Below, piece by piece: positions 1 to 8,771 of a DNA stretch of 64,000 nt. The DNA is taken from the NCBI RefSeq assembly GCF_004765815.2, contig NZ_ML974128.1, forward strand, positions 681,089 to 745,088. Direction: 5' to 3'. The notes below the pieces were generated by a model that made no database searches, was not told the DNA's origin, and saw nothing but the letters and a program-made list of their open reading frames with translations. A program made the translations under genes and the position numbers. The first letter of the stretch is position 1; each line of letters starts with the position of its first letter. Source of the stretch: Halorussus salinus (lineage in GTDB: Archaea > Halobacteriota > Halobacteria > Halobacteriales > Haladaptataceae).

Positions 1-363
1 TCACCCGAATCGTCGTCGGGTCGTTCCTGAACGTCTGAGGGTCGAGTCGAGGTTCGGGTCTCGTTTTCGGTGCGTTTCACGAGGAGCGACGCGACGGGTC
101 GGGAAACGACGGCGTCGAAAGCCCCCGGTCGCTGGCGGTCGCTCTGCGGGATATCCGACGGACGTAGTTGCGTCGGATACTGGCCCGCAGCGACGACCAC
201 GTACACGCCAGCGACCGGCCCCTTTCAGACCCACCCGAAGTCCGGGCGGCCGAGCGTCCGCCGGTGGTCCGGTTCGCAGGGCTTCCGGTAATTCGTGAAA
301 TCGAGCGTCAGCCCGTCGAAAAGACGGCGGTCGCCCGCGAAGCGACCGACCCTCGGCTTCGCG
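1..363. other. Left-edge stretch with no convincing gene
   Basis: No open frame here has a start, a domain or a promoter that I would defend. The only long frames are Arg/Pro-rich readings typical of antisense shadows in GC-rich haloarchaeal DNA. The sequence lies downstream of the leftward gene that ends at 364. Confidence 0.5.
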
Positions 364-1392
364 TCAGCTTCGGTGGATGACGAAGAACGCCGCGACGCCC
401 CCGAGCGCGAGCGCGAACCAGTAGCTCGCGACCCGGTAGACCAGCGCGGCGCTGGCGGCCACGTCGGCCTGTAGCGTCGTCAGTGCGACGATTAGCCCCA
501 CCAGCGCGAACTCGACGCCGCCGACGCCGCCCGGCGTGGGAACGATGCCAGCCAGCGAACTCGCGGGGACGACGAACAGGACGAGTATCGGGGTGAGTTG
601 GTCGCCGACGCCCAGCGTCAGCGCCGCGAAGTAGAGCGGCGCGGCGAAGAAGAGCCACCCCACGTAGGCGTAGACCAGCGTCTTGGCGAGTTGGCGGCGA
701 CTCGTCGCGATTCGCTCCACCAACCCGTAGAACTCCTCGATGCGCTCGCGGACGTTCTCGGCGTCCACGCGCTCGACTCGCTCGGCGACGGGGCCGACGA
801 CCTTCATCACCAACCGTTCCACGAGGTTCTGATGGCGGTAGGAGCCGTAGATGACCAGCGGGAGGAGAACCGCCATCCCGCCGAGTCCGGCCACGAGCAT
901 CTCGGCCTGCTTGGGGACCTCGCCCTGTATCAGGAGCGCGAGCGTGCCGAGTCCCGCGAACGTGAAGAACGGCAGGAGGTTGAGCAGGTCGGCGGTCACC
1001 ACGCTCGCGAGGCTGTCCTGATAGTTGGCCTCGGTGTCGGCCGCCAGCACGTAGGCGATGAACGGGCCGCCGCCCGCCTTGCCGAACGGCGTCGCGTAGT
1101 CGGCGAACGTGGCCGCGAAGTAGGTCGTGATGATCTTCCGGAAGGGCACGTCGATGCCGACCGTACAGAGAATCACGTCCCACGACTTCGCCCAGACGAC
1201 TAGCGAGACCACCGTCGAGAGGCAGGCCAGTCCGAGCCACGTCAGATTCGCTCCCGCGAACGTCCGCGCGATTTCGCCCCAGCCGATTACCCGACCGAAG
1301 AAGTACAGCAGGAGTCCGGCGACGACGAATCCGGCCACGACCTTGACCGTCGTGCGCCGGTCGAACACCTCGCCGGACGTTTCGGTGGACAT
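364..1392 (-). CDS. UPF0104 / lysylphosphatidylglycerol-synthase TM-domain membrane protein
   Basis: A 342-residue polytopic membrane protein with about eight hydrophobic segments and no soluble catalytic domain. It has the family signatures FGKAGGGPF near residue 100 and PTPGGVGGVE at about 285-294, which are typical of the UPF0104 family related to the transmembrane half of MprF and to the membrane part of haloarchaeal AglD. Such proteins are thought to move or position lipid-linked substrates in the membrane. The substrate here is unknown. A role with lipid-linked sugars is inferred from the glycan genes elsewhere in the window. It is transcribed away from the CheF gene at 1555, and an intergenic TATA-like stretch at about 1481-1492 probably serves that gene. 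The start codon is the only ATG before the first membrane segment. Confidence 0.85.
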   Translation of the reverse strand: MSTETSGEVFDRRTTVKVVAGFVVAGLLLYFFGRVIGWGEIARTFAGANLTWLGLACLSTVVSLVVWAKSWDVILCTVGIDVPFRKIITTYFAATFADYATPFGKAGGGPFIAYVLAADTEANYQDSLASVVTADLLNLLPFFTFAGLGTLALLIQGEVPKQAEMLVAGLGGMAVLLPLVIYGSYRHQNLVERLVMKVVGPVAERVERVDAENVRERIEEFYGLVERIATSRRQLAKTLVYAYVGWLFFAAPLYFAALTLGVGDQLTPILVLFVVPASSLAGIVPTPGGVGGVEFALVGLIVALTTLQADVAASAALVYRVASYWFALALGGVAAFFVIHRS

Positions 1393-1554
1393 CTACACCA
1401 CGAAACGGGCGAGAGACAGTTAGGTTTCGTGGCTTCCACGGGGCGCGAGGCGGTCTGGCCGAGCGTCACGAAGGACCGAAAAAATATTTACCCCGACTGA
1501 GAATTACGTCTCAAAGAGGCGCGCGGACAGCCAGCGTCCTCGGTCTCGTCTACT

Positions 1555-2412
1555 ATGTCCGAAAAGGTCATCGCCGACTTCGTCGCACGGTTCAGCCTCG
1601 ACACGTTCGATTCGCCGGAACCGGTTAAGGGTCGAATCGTCCTCAGCCGGAAGCGTCTGGTGCTGGCCTCGGGCGACGGGTCGAAGACGACGGTCCCGCT
1701 GTCGGCCATCTTCGACATCAACGTCGGGCAGGTCCCCGGCGAACTCGAATCGTTCTTTCAGGACACCATCACCATCGCCTACCGGGAGAACGACCGTCGT
1801 CGGTCGGTGGTCGTCGAGGCCGGAACCGACGAGGTCTCGCGGTTCAAGACCGTGCTGTTCAAAGCCGAACTCAACGGTACGAAGGCGAAAGTCAAGCACC
1901 CCGCGCGGGTCGGCGGCCGCGTGACCGACGCGTCGTTCCGACCGTCGAAGCTCAAGATTCGGCCCGGCGAGGTCCGGTTCGTCGGCGACGAGACGGTGAC
2001 GGTGAACCTCGCGAACGTCACTCACTTCCAGAAGGACGCCCGCGACGGCGGGTCGGTCCTCGTGGTCCGCCACGCCGACGAGGGCCAGTCGGTCACCTCG
2101 GAGTTCGCCATCGAGGGCGACCGGCGACTCAACCTGTTGGGACGCTATCTGCGGCTCGAATACTCCGAACTCGCCCAAGAGGCCGAGGAGGTCACGACCT
2201 CCGAGGACGAGATGGAGGCGCTGGTCGCCATCTACTCGGGGGCGCGCAGCGGCGACCTCGCCGGGACGCTCGGCGTCGATTCGAGTCGGGTCACGATGCT
2301 GCTGAACGACCTCCGGGAGAAGGGACTCATCGACGAGGGCCAGAAGGGCCTGTCGCTGACCGCACAGGGGCAACTCCTCGTCAGCGACCGCATCGAGTCG
2401 GTGAACACTTAG
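1555..2412 (+). CDS. CheF-type taxis adaptor (DUF439 family)
   Basis: 285 residues. The N-terminal two thirds are beta-rich with SRKRLVLAS and a KHPARVGGRV segment. The C-terminal third is a winged-helix-like region of about residues 215-280 ending in a predicted helix pair. This organisation matches the archaeal CheF family, which links chemotaxis proteins (CheY, CheC, CheD) to the archaellum motor. A second paralogue lies at 15501-16370, and the two share the same arrangement, including the KHPA motif. Two CheF paralogues also occur in Halobacterium. A TATA-like AAAATATTTA at about 1482-1491 implies a leader of roughly 40-45 bases. The assignment to the family is strong. Which paralogue is equivalent to CheF1 or CheF2 cannot be decided here. 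Confidence 0.85.
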   Translation: MSEKVIADFVARFSLDTFDSPEPVKGRIVLSRKRLVLASGDGSKTTVPLSAIFDINVGQVPGELESFFQDTITIAYRENDRRRSVVVEAGTDEVSRFKTVLFKAELNGTKAKVKHPARVGGRVTDASFRPSKLKIRPGEVRFVGDETVTVNLANVTHFQKDARDGGSVLVVRHADEGQSVTSEFAIEGDRRLNLLGRYLRLEYSELAQEAEEVTTSEDEMEALVAIYSGARSGDLAGTLGVDSSRVTMLLNDLREKGLIDEGQKGLSLTAQGQLLVSDRIESVNT

Positions 2413-2515
2413 AACGTATTGTCATTTACCCTGTCAGATAATTTTTTCCACACTACCGAGATACGTAATACTCCTGTGGATTTTTATACAGCGGTTTGGT
2501 AATGGTCAACATACT

Positions 2516-4801
2516 ATGGGCCACGCCATCCGCGTCCTGTTGGTGGACGACGACCCGGCCATCGCGGACCTGACCGCTACGCACTTAGAGCGGGCGAGCG
2601 ACCGCATCGAGACGGTCGTCGAGACCCGTCCGGCGGCCGCACTCGACCGCGTAACCGACGACGCGGTCGACTGCGTGGTCAGCGACTACGAGATGCCCCA
2701 GATGGACGGCCTCGAACTACTGGACGCGGTCCGCGAGACAGCCTCGTCGCTTCCCTTCATCCTGTTCACCGGCCGTGGTAGCGAGGAGATCGCCTCCGAA
2801 GCCATCTCCGCTGGCGTCACCGACTACCTCCAGAAGGAGACCGGGTCGGACCAGTACGCCGTGCTGGCCAACCGCGTCGAAAACGCCGTCGCCCAGTACC
2901 GCGCCGAGCGGGAGGCCGAGGAGGCCGACGAGCAGATTCGGCGCATCTTCGAGCGCATCACGGACGCCTTCTTCGCGCTGGACGACGAGTGGCGGTTCAC
3001 CCACGTCAACGAGCGCGCGGCCGACTTTTTCGGTCGGCAGGCCGACGAGTTGCTCGGCGAGGACATCCGCGAGGCGTTCTCCGAGGAGATGGGCGACCAG
3101 TTCCGGGCGGCCTACCGGAAGGCCCTCGAAGTGCAGGAACCGGTCACGCTGGAGGCCGAATCGACGTTCCAGCCCGGCAACTGGCTGGAAGTTCGGGTCT
3201 ACCCCGCCGAGGACGGCCTGTCGGTCTACTTCCGGGACGTGACCGAGCGCCGACGCGCCCAGATGGAACTGCGCGAGACCAAACAGAAGATAGAGGCGCT
3301 TCACGACGTTGCCGCCCGCGCGGTCAGGTGTACGACCGAGCAGGACATCTACGACCTCGCTATCGAGGCCGCAGAGGAGATTCTGGCGTTCGACCTCTGT
3401 ACGGTGGACGCCGCGGAGGGCGACCAGTTAGTCACGAGAGCCGTCTCGAAGGTCGTCTCGACCGACGGCTACTACGAGCGGACGCCCGTGGACGAGGAGG
3501 ACAACCTCGCGGCCCGCGTCTACCGAGAGGGCGAGACCTCGCTGGTCGAGGACCTCCACGAGGCCGACGCGGTGCCCGCCGAGAGCGAGTACCGGTCGGC
3601 GCTGACCGTTCCGTTGGACGAGTTCGCCGTGTTCCAAGCGGTCTCGAAGAACGTGGACGGCTTCGACTACGGCGACCGAGAACTCGCCGAACTGCTGGCG
3701 GCCCACCTCTCGGAGGCGCTGGCCCGCGTCCGGACCGAGACCGAACTCCGGACCGAGCGCGACCGGTTCGCCGCGCTGTTCGAGAACGTGCCCAACGCGG
3801 TCGTCCGGTACGAAATCGACGGGACCGACGCGGTGTGTCGGTCGGTCAACCCGGCGTTCGAGGACGTGTTCGGCTGGCACGAGGCGGACATCGTCGGCGA
3901 CCCCGTGGACGACTACATCCTGCCCGACGGCCAGCGCGAGGAGGGCGAGGCGCTCAACGAGCGCGTGAGCCACGGCCGTCGCATCGAGGGTGCGGAGGTC
4001 CACCGCACGACCGCCGACGGCGGCCGGGACTTCCTGCTCCACACCGCCCCGGCGGGCAACGGCGACGAGAGCGAGGCGTTCGCCATCTACGTCGATATCA
4101 GCGAGCAGAAAGAGCGCGAGCGCCAACTCGCCCGCCAGAACGAGCGGTTAGAGGAGTTCGCCAGCGTCGTCAGCCACGACCTCCGGAACCCGCTGAACGT
4201 CGCGCTGGGCCGGTTCGACCTACTGGCCGACGAGGTCGAGAGCGACCACCTCGCGCCCATCGGCCGGTCGTTGGACCGGATGGACGGACTGGTCGGGGAC
4301 CTCCTCACGCTCGCCCGAGAGGGACAGGTCGTGGCCGACCCCGAACCGGTCTCGCTCTCGACCGCGGTCGAAGGAGCGTGGGAGACCGTCGATACCGGCG
4401 AGTCGTCGCTCCTCGTCGCCGACGACGCGGTGATCGAGGCCGACGAAGCCAGATTCCGGGAACTGTTGGAGAACCTGTTCCGGAACGCCGTCGAACACGG
4501 CGACGAGGCGACCCTCGTGGAGGTCGGTCTGCTGGAGGACGGCCGGGGCTTCTACGTCGCCGACGACGGGCCGGGCATCCCCGAAGACGAGTGCGAGAAG
4601 GTGTTCGACCACGGCTTCACGACCGACGAGGAGGGAACCGGGTTCGGCCTCGCAATCGTCTCGTCCATCGCCAACGCTCACGGCTGGAACGTCGAGGCTG
4701 TGAGTTGCGACTCGGTCGAGGAGACCGCCGGGACGTGTACCGGCGCGCGTTTCGAGTTCTCGCGAGTGGCGGTCCACGACGACGCGTCGTCGGAACGTTG
4801 A
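2516..4801 (+). CDS. Hybrid sensor histidine kinase REC-PAS-GAF-PAS-HisKA-HATPase
   Basis: 761 residues with no membrane segments, so a cytoplasmic sensor. Residues 5-120 form a receiver domain with acidic DDD near residue 12 and phospho-acceptor Asp57 in VVSDYEMPQMDG. A PAS domain follows at about 140-245, then a GAF domain at about 260-420, a second PAS at about 425-535, a HisKA box with His554 in SVVSHDLRNPL, and an HATPase domain with N box NLFRNAVEHG, G1 box DDGPGIP and G2 box GTGFGLAIV. The N-terminal receiver suggests it is itself phosphorylated by another kinase. A TATA-like TTTTTATAC at about 2481-2489 lies 31 bases before the ATG, so the transcript is probably leaderless. No partner regulator is adjacent, and the signal is unknown. 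Confidence 0.9.
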   Translation: MGHAIRVLLVDDDPAIADLTATHLERASDRIETVVETRPAAALDRVTDDAVDCVVSDYEMPQMDGLELLDAVRETASSLPFILFTGRGSEEIASEAISAGVTDYLQKETGSDQYAVLANRVENAVAQYRAEREAEEADEQIRRIFERITDAFFALDDEWRFTHVNERAADFFGRQADELLGEDIREAFSEEMGDQFRAAYRKALEVQEPVTLEAESTFQPGNWLEVRVYPAEDGLSVYFRDVTERRRAQMELRETKQKIEALHDVAARAVRCTTEQDIYDLAIEAAEEILAFDLCTVDAAEGDQLVTRAVSKVVSTDGYYERTPVDEEDNLAARVYREGETSLVEDLHEADAVPAESEYRSALTVPLDEFAVFQAVSKNVDGFDYGDRELAELLAAHLSEALARVRTETELRTERDRFAALFENVPNAVVRYEIDGTDAVCRSVNPAFEDVFGWHEADIVGDPVDDYILPDGQREEGEALNERVSHGRRIEGAEVHRTTADGGRDFLLHTAPAGNGDESEAFAIYVDISEQKERERQLARQNERLEEFASVVSHDLRNPLNVALGRFDLLADEVESDHLAPIGRSLDRMDGLVGDLLTLAREGQVVADPEPVSLSTAVEGAWETVDTGESSLLVADDAVIEADEARFRELLENLFRNAVEHGDEATLVEVGLLEDGRGFYVADDGPGIPEDECEKVFDHGFTTDEEGTGFGLAIVSSIANAHGWNVEAVSCDSVEETAGTCTGARFEFSRVAVHDDASSER

Positions 4802-4847
4802 TTTGGGTTCGGAACTGACACTCGAACTGGTAGCCTACAGGCGGTCC

Positions 4848-4856
4848 ATAACAAAG
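4848..4856 (+). promoter_or_regulatory. ATAACAAAG motif upstream of the tRNA-like sequence
   Basis: Exact ATAACAAAG. Its centre is 32 bases upstream of the first base of the tRNA-like sequence at 4884, the same distance at which the motif precedes several glycan genes in this window. Confidence 0.5.
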
Positions 4857-4883
4857 ACGGTCGTCGTCCTTACTGCCTGACGA

Positions 4884-4969
4884 GGAAGGGTAGCTCAGTG
4901 GTAGAGCGCCACCGGACTTCCCGGTGGCAGCCTTACAGGCTTCGCGTGGTTCGACTCCCGCCCCTTCCG
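4884..4969 (+). tRNA. Degenerate or atypical tRNA-like sequence
   Basis: The 7-bp acceptor stem (4884-4890 with 4962-4968) is perfect and the D-arm GCTCAGTGGTAGAGC is canonical. The rest is abnormal. The anticodon arm can form an extended stem CCACCGG/CCGGTGG around only five bases, and every 7-base loop register places A, not T, at position 33. A CTTCC segment resembles the 5' half of a Gly(TCC) anticodon loop, as if a few bases were lost. The variable region forms an extra AGCC/GGCT stem, and the T-arm pairs only if a T is bulged out. I would not assign an amino acid. It may be a pseudo-tRNA, or an active tRNA with an unusual fold or small intron. A 22-base copy of its 3' end recurs at 5108-5129. 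Confidence 0.45.
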
Positions 4970-5107
4970 CTCCCGCCGTTTTCCTGCGAGGCGTTTATCG
5001 CCGAGCAACAGCCAACGGCGGGAGCGAGTAGACGGCGCGGAGTCGAGCAGACGAGTCGCACGCCCGGAAGCGCAACGTAGTGAGCATCCCGGACCGTCTC
5101 GGCGAGT

Positions 5108-5129
5108 TCGACTCCCGCCCCTTCCGCTT
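5108..5129 (+). repeat. Direct repeat of the tRNA-like 3' end
   Basis: Starting at the T-loop (TTCGACTCCCGC) and running through the acceptor strand CCCTTCCGCT, this copy repeats 4949-4970 almost base for base and is followed by TTTTT. A duplicated tRNA 3' end about 160 bases downstream is the pattern left by integration at a tRNA gene (attL/attR). The interval is far too short to hold an element now, so it would be a scar. A simple local duplication explains it equally well. Confidence 0.5.
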
Positions 5130-5229
5130 TTTGCGACGAACACGACGGCGAGCAGTTCATCTGTTCGCCACCTCGTGATTTTGTCGGTGTGCGAAGCAAC
5201 GCCGTGGCCGCAACCGCACCGCGAACCGC

Positions 5230-5490
5230 ACTATTGCCGATAATAAGGAGTCTACTGCGACCGCACAGCACCGCGACCGCACCACGGCCTCCCCAACCGA
5301 CTGCGTTACTCACTTCGCTTCGCTCCGTTGCGTTACTCGTCCCTCGCGCGACTTGGCGCGGTCACGAGGACCGCGCCAGCACGCGCCAGTCCGAACGTCG
5401 AAGTCGAGCGTACGCTGGCGGGAGTCGCGCCGAGCGCAGTCCAGTCGAAAATCAGCCAGTAACGACGCCGAGAAGTGCGGAAAACGCCGA
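5230..5490. repeat. Gene-free stretch holding a dispersed hairpin-bearing repeat
   Basis: No gene is supported between 4970 and 5490. The complement of about 5235-5390 resembles 41011-41220 in the same order of blocks: TGCTGGCGCGG, a perfect hairpin, CGCGCGAGGG, GGAGCGAAGCGA, then CGGTTGGGG and GACTCC. The hairpin here is 5355-5363 with 5369-5377 (GGCGCGGTC/GACCGCGCC, loop ACGAG). The hairpin sequence differs between the copies while pairing is kept. Confidence 0.5.
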
Positions 5491-6438
5491 TTAGCGCGGG
5501 CCGATAGGCTCGCGCGGGAGCGGTTCGTCGTCCTTGATGTCGGCGGCGATGGACTCCATCGTCTCGACGCGGAGCGGCGTCGTGTCCCGGACCTGCGCGA
5601 GGTACGAGAGGATGGCCTCCATTCGCTCGAAGTCCCGTTCCTCGGTCAGGTTGTTCGGGTGGAGCCACATGTGAAAGACGCCCTCCTCGGCGCTCGCGCG
5701 GTCGATGCCGCGCTTGGCCATGCTGACGACGGGGTCGTCGGTGACGCGCTCGACGGCGCTCCGGCCCCGGCCCTCGAAGCAGAACAAGTAGAGCGAGGCC
5801 GGGATGTTTATCAGCCCGTACTCGTCCTCCTCGGGCGTGACCAGCGTCGGCGAGACGGTTCCCGTGGGCCACCCCAGTAGCTTGGCCGCGGACCCGAGCG
5901 GGCCGCGGTCGTACCACCGCCGGGGTTGGGTCCCGCGGTAGGCCTTCACGCCGTAGGCCGCCAGCACGTCGCGGTGGCCGACGTAGTTTCGCGGAAAGAC
6001 GACCGAATCGACCGAGAGGCCGCGCTCCTCGGCGAGTTCGACGCACTCGCGCATCTCCGCGGAGGCGACCTCCCGGTCGGTGTGGCCCATCTCGACGTGG
6101 GAGTAGGTGTGGCTCGCGACCTCGTGGTCGGCGTCGGCCTCCTCGATGGCGTCTACGAGTTTCTGGCCGTACCACTGCTCGTCCCGGCCCTCCCACGTGC
6201 CGGGGTCGCGGTCGAACCACCCGTCCGGCGTCGGGTGAGACTCGTGGTCGCCGTCACAGGAGTCCAGCAGGAGGTGGCCGACGACCGCCCACGTCGCCGG
6301 AATATCGTGGTCGTCGAACGTGTCGAGGAGTCGGAGCCACGACTCGCGGGCCGCCGTAACCCGGTCTTCTGGCATCGTCTCGTGGTCGTGGAACCCCCAC
6401 GCGAGTTCGGCGTCGAGGGAGAGTACGACAGAACCCAT
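5491..6438 (-). CDS. NodB-type polysaccharide deacetylase
   Basis: 315 residues from the chosen start. The polysaccharide deacetylase motifs are visible in order: SLDAELAWGF (motif 1 acid), EVASHTYSHVEMGH (metal-binding His pair), FPRNYVGHRD (motif 3) and MWLHPNNLT (C-terminal catalytic His). No signal peptide is seen, so it probably acts in the cytoplasm on sugar nucleotides or lipid-linked sugars. The substrate is not predictable. I placed the start at the internal ATG at 6438, not 6501, because a TATA-like ATTTAC lies about 30 bases upstream and the family fold begins at once with GSVVLSLDAE. It lies head-to-tail with glmS, 16 bases upstream in the transcription direction, so it may be cotranscribed. 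Confidence 0.88.
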   Translation of the reverse strand: MGSVVLSLDAELAWGFHDHETMPEDRVTAARESWLRLLDTFDDHDIPATWAVVGHLLLDSCDGDHESHPTPDGWFDRDPGTWEGRDEQWYGQKLVDAIEEADADHEVASHTYSHVEMGHTDREVASAEMRECVELAEERGLSVDSVVFPRNYVGHRDVLAAYGVKAYRGTQPRRWYDRGPLGSAAKLLGWPTGTVSPTLVTPEEDEYGLINIPASLYLFCFEGRGRSAVERVTDDPVVSMAKRGIDRASAEEGVFHMWLHPNNLTEERDFERMEAILSYLAQVRDTTPLRVETMESIAADIKDDEPLPREPIGPR

Positions 6439-6516
6439 CGTAACGTTGCTATCGGGCGGTCGGCGAGTAAATCGGTCCGACCGTTCAGGAGCGTTCTGCA
6501 CGGTAATCGTCGGTTT

Positions 6517-8340
6517 CTACTCGACGGTCACGCTCTTGGCGAGGTTTCTGGGCTTGTCGATGGCGCGGTCGAGGAGGTCGGCCGCGTGGTACGACAGCAG
6601 TTGGAGTTGGACGTTGGCCAGCACGCCCGCCACGTCGGGGTGGGTCTCGGGAATCGTCAACACCTCGTCGGCGTACTGGTGGACCGACTCCTGCTCGTCG
6701 CTGGCGACAGCGACCACGGGCGCACCGCGCGCCTCGGCCTCCTTGACGTTGCCGAGGGTCTTCTCGTCGTTGCGTCCGGTGAACACCGCGAAGACGGGCG
6801 TCTCGGGCGTGACGAGCGCGAGCGGGCCGTGCTTCAACTCGCCCGCCGCGAAGCCCTCGGCGTGTTCGTAGGATATCTCCTTGAACTTGAGCGCGCCCTC
6901 CAGCGCGACCGGCCGGACCGCGCCGCGACCGATGAAGAAGTACGCCTCGCTGTCCCGATAGCTCTCGGCTACCCGGCGGGCGCTCGTGTAGTCCAGAATC
7001 TGCTGGACGTGGCCCGGCAGGTCCGAGAGGGCTTCGAGGCGGGCGCGGGCGTCGTCGGTCCGCGACCCGGTCACGTCCCGGACCACTCGTTCGGCCAGCA
7101 GGCCGAGCGAGACGACCTGCGACGAGAACGTCTTGGTCGCCGCGACGCCGATTTCGGGTCCGGCCCGGATGAACAGCGCGTCGTCGCACTCGCGGGCCGC
7201 GGTCGAACCGACGACGTTCGTCACCGCGAGCGTCCGCGCGCCCGAGGCGTTCGCCCGCCGGAGCGCCGACAGCGTGTCCGCGGTCTCCCCGCTCTGGGTC
7301 ACGCCGATTACGAGCGTCTGTTCGTCCACCGGCGGTTGGGACGTGGCGTACTCGCTGGCGAGGAACGCTTGGGCGGGCACGCCGCCCGAGGAGAGAAACT
7401 GCGCGCCCACCAGTCCGGCGTGATAGGAGGTCCCGCAGGCGACGAACTGGACGCGCTCTACCTCCTCGAAGGTGCCTGCGGGGAAGTCTTCGAGATTGAT
7501 GTCGCCCGTCGTGGGGTCGGCCCGGCCCCGGAGCGTCTGGCGGAGCGCGGCGGGTTGCTCGTGAATCTCCTTGAGCATGTAGTGGTCGTAGCCGCCCTTC
7601 CCCGCGTCCTCGGGGTCCCACTCGACGGTCTGGACCGACCGCTCGACCGCCTCGCCGTCGGTCGTCGAGATGGTGTGGCCGTCGGGTTTCACGATTACCA
7701 CGTCGCCGTCGTCCAGATAGATCACGTCGTCGGTGAAATCGAGGAACGCGGGCACGTCGCTGGCGAGGAAGTACTCGCCGTCGTCCACGCCCAGCACGAG
7801 CGGCGACCCTCTCCGGGTCGCGTACACCGCGTGGTCGTGTTTGGTTATCATCGCCACCGCGTAACTCCCCGAGAGCTTCTCGATGGTCTCCCGGAACGCG
7901 GTCTCGGGGTCCGCGCCGTCTGCGAGGCGCTCCTCGACGAGGTGGGGAATGACCTCGGTGTCGGTGTCGCTCTCGAAGACGTGACCGCGAGCCTGTAGCT
8001 CGGATTTGAGTTCGTCGTAGTTCTCGATGATACCGTTGTGGACGACCGCGACCTCGCCGGTGCAGTCGGTGTGGGGGTGGGCGTTCGCGTCGCTCGGAGG
8101 ACCGTGGGTACTCCAGCGCGTGTGACCGATACCGAGACCGCCGTCCGGCACCTCGTCGGCGAGGGCGTCTTTCAGGTGAGAGATCTCGCCTTGGCGCTTG
8201 AACACCTCCGGACCGCCGCCGTTCTTGATGGCGAGTCCGGCCGAGTCGTACCCGCGGTACTCCAGATTTTCGAGTCCGGTGAGGAGTTCGTCCACTGCGC
8301 TGTCGTCGTCACCGCCGATTCGGGCGATGATTCCACACAT
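6517..8340 (-). CDS. glmS: Glutamine--fructose-6-phosphate aminotransferase (isomerizing)
   Basis: 607 residues, the usual GlmS length. It starts MCGIIARIGG, so Cys2 becomes the N-terminal glutaminase nucleophile. Residues 1-220 are a class II amidotransferase with TRWSTHGPPS. Two SIS domains follow (about 280-420 and 450-590) with CGTSYHAGL, TQSGETADT and the C-terminal NLAKSVTVE. It makes glucosamine-6-phosphate from fructose-6-phosphate and glutamine in the cytoplasm, the entry to UDP-GlcNAc. With GlmM (32093) and the GlmU-like enzyme (8772) the whole route is encoded in this window. The long region before it holds an ATAACAAAG site and a 16-codon micro-ORF that overlaps its start. Confidence 0.97.
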   Translation of the reverse strand: MCGIIARIGGDDDSAVDELLTGLENLEYRGYDSAGLAIKNGGGPEVFKRQGEISHLKDALADEVPDGGLGIGHTRWSTHGPPSDANAHPHTDCTGEVAVVHNGIIENYDELKSELQARGHVFESDTDTEVIPHLVEERLADGADPETAFRETIEKLSGSYAVAMITKHDHAVYATRRGSPLVLGVDDGEYFLASDVPAFLDFTDDVIYLDDGDVVIVKPDGHTISTTDGEAVERSVQTVEWDPEDAGKGGYDHYMLKEIHEQPAALRQTLRGRADPTTGDINLEDFPAGTFEEVERVQFVACGTSYHAGLVGAQFLSSGGVPAQAFLASEYATSQPPVDEQTLVIGVTQSGETADTLSALRRANASGARTLAVTNVVGSTAARECDDALFIRAGPEIGVAATKTFSSQVVSLGLLAERVVRDVTGSRTDDARARLEALSDLPGHVQQILDYTSARRVAESYRDSEAYFFIGRGAVRPVALEGALKFKEISYEHAEGFAAGELKHGPLALVTPETPVFAVFTGRNDEKTLGNVKEAEARGAPVVAVASDEQESVHQYADEVLTIPETHPDVAGVLANVQLQLLSYHAADLLDRAIDKPRNLAKSVTVE

Positions 8341-8390
8341 CAGCAGTACACCCCCGTCGTCTCGGTCGTCGTCGTGTTGGTAGCTATCAT
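8340..8390 (-). CDS. Possible 16-residue upstream micro-ORF of glmS
   Basis: ATG at 8390 opens a 16-codon Thr-rich frame (it contains TNTTTTETT) whose TGA overlaps the glmS ATG as TGATG, the geometry of translational coupling. No Shine-Dalgarno sequence precedes it. Short frames like this arise by chance in such DNA, so it is only a candidate leader peptide. Confidence 0.25.
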   Translation of the reverse strand: MIATNTTTTETTGVYC

Positions 8391-8550
8391 GGTTAGAGGG
8401 TCGTCGTTCGAAATTCGTTCGGGACGGCGTGCTGACCGTCGCATAATCCGCGCCTATCGTTCGTCCGGGCTACTCCATCGAGCATTGTACCGTCCTGACC
8501 GCCCCGACGTGCGGGAAGCGGGTGATGTTCGACAGATTGCGTCCGGTGCC

Positions 8551-8559
8551 CTTTGTTAT
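8551..8559 (-). promoter_or_regulatory. ATAACAAAG motif, glmS side
   Basis: Exact motif on the glmS strand, about 215 bases upstream of the glmS start and 165 bases upstream of its micro-ORF. Confidence 0.4.
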
Positions 8560-8738
8560 ACGCTCGCTGATTGCCCGGTAGGAGGAAATACGCCGTCCGT
8601 AGGCCGAACTTATCGCGAAACGGGTGGAACTGTTTCCAGTGCGTACCGCCGTTCGCGGGACGCTATGGCGGCGCGTGAACCCACAGCAGGCCGCGAAATC
8701 GGTCCGATAGCTCACACTTACGTCGCCGCAAGCAGGTG

Positions 8739-8747
8739 GTAACAAAG
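8739..8747 (+). promoter_or_regulatory. GTAACAAAG motif at the promoter position of the GlmU-like gene
   Basis: TAACAAAG matches exactly, with G for the first A. Its centre is 29 bases before the ATG at 8772, where the TATA box of a leaderless gene belongs. No normal TATA-like sequence is seen nearby. Confidence 0.55.
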
Positions 8748-8771
8748 GCTTCGCCCCGAGTTGTATCGGCA

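Larger units (their letters stand above)
8341..8771. other. Divergent regulatory region between glmS and the GlmU-like gene
   Basis: No conserved gene is seen in this 431-base gap. It contains two opposed copies of the ATAACAAAG motif (8551-8559 leftward and 8739-8747 rightward) and the micro-ORF ahead of glmS. The long distance from the leftward motif to glmS (about 215 bases) implies either a long leader or an unrecognised short transcript. Confidence 0.5.

Noticed and set aside
4884..5129. One tRNA with a long intron joining 4884 to the 3' copy at 5108
   Set aside because: The first copy already closes the acceptor stem, and the sequence before the second copy does not pair with the anticodon stem strand.
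4933..5313. A 126-codon leftward frame over the tRNA-like region
   Set aside because: It overlaps the tRNA-like sequence and the dispersed repeat and has no recognisable domain or start signal.
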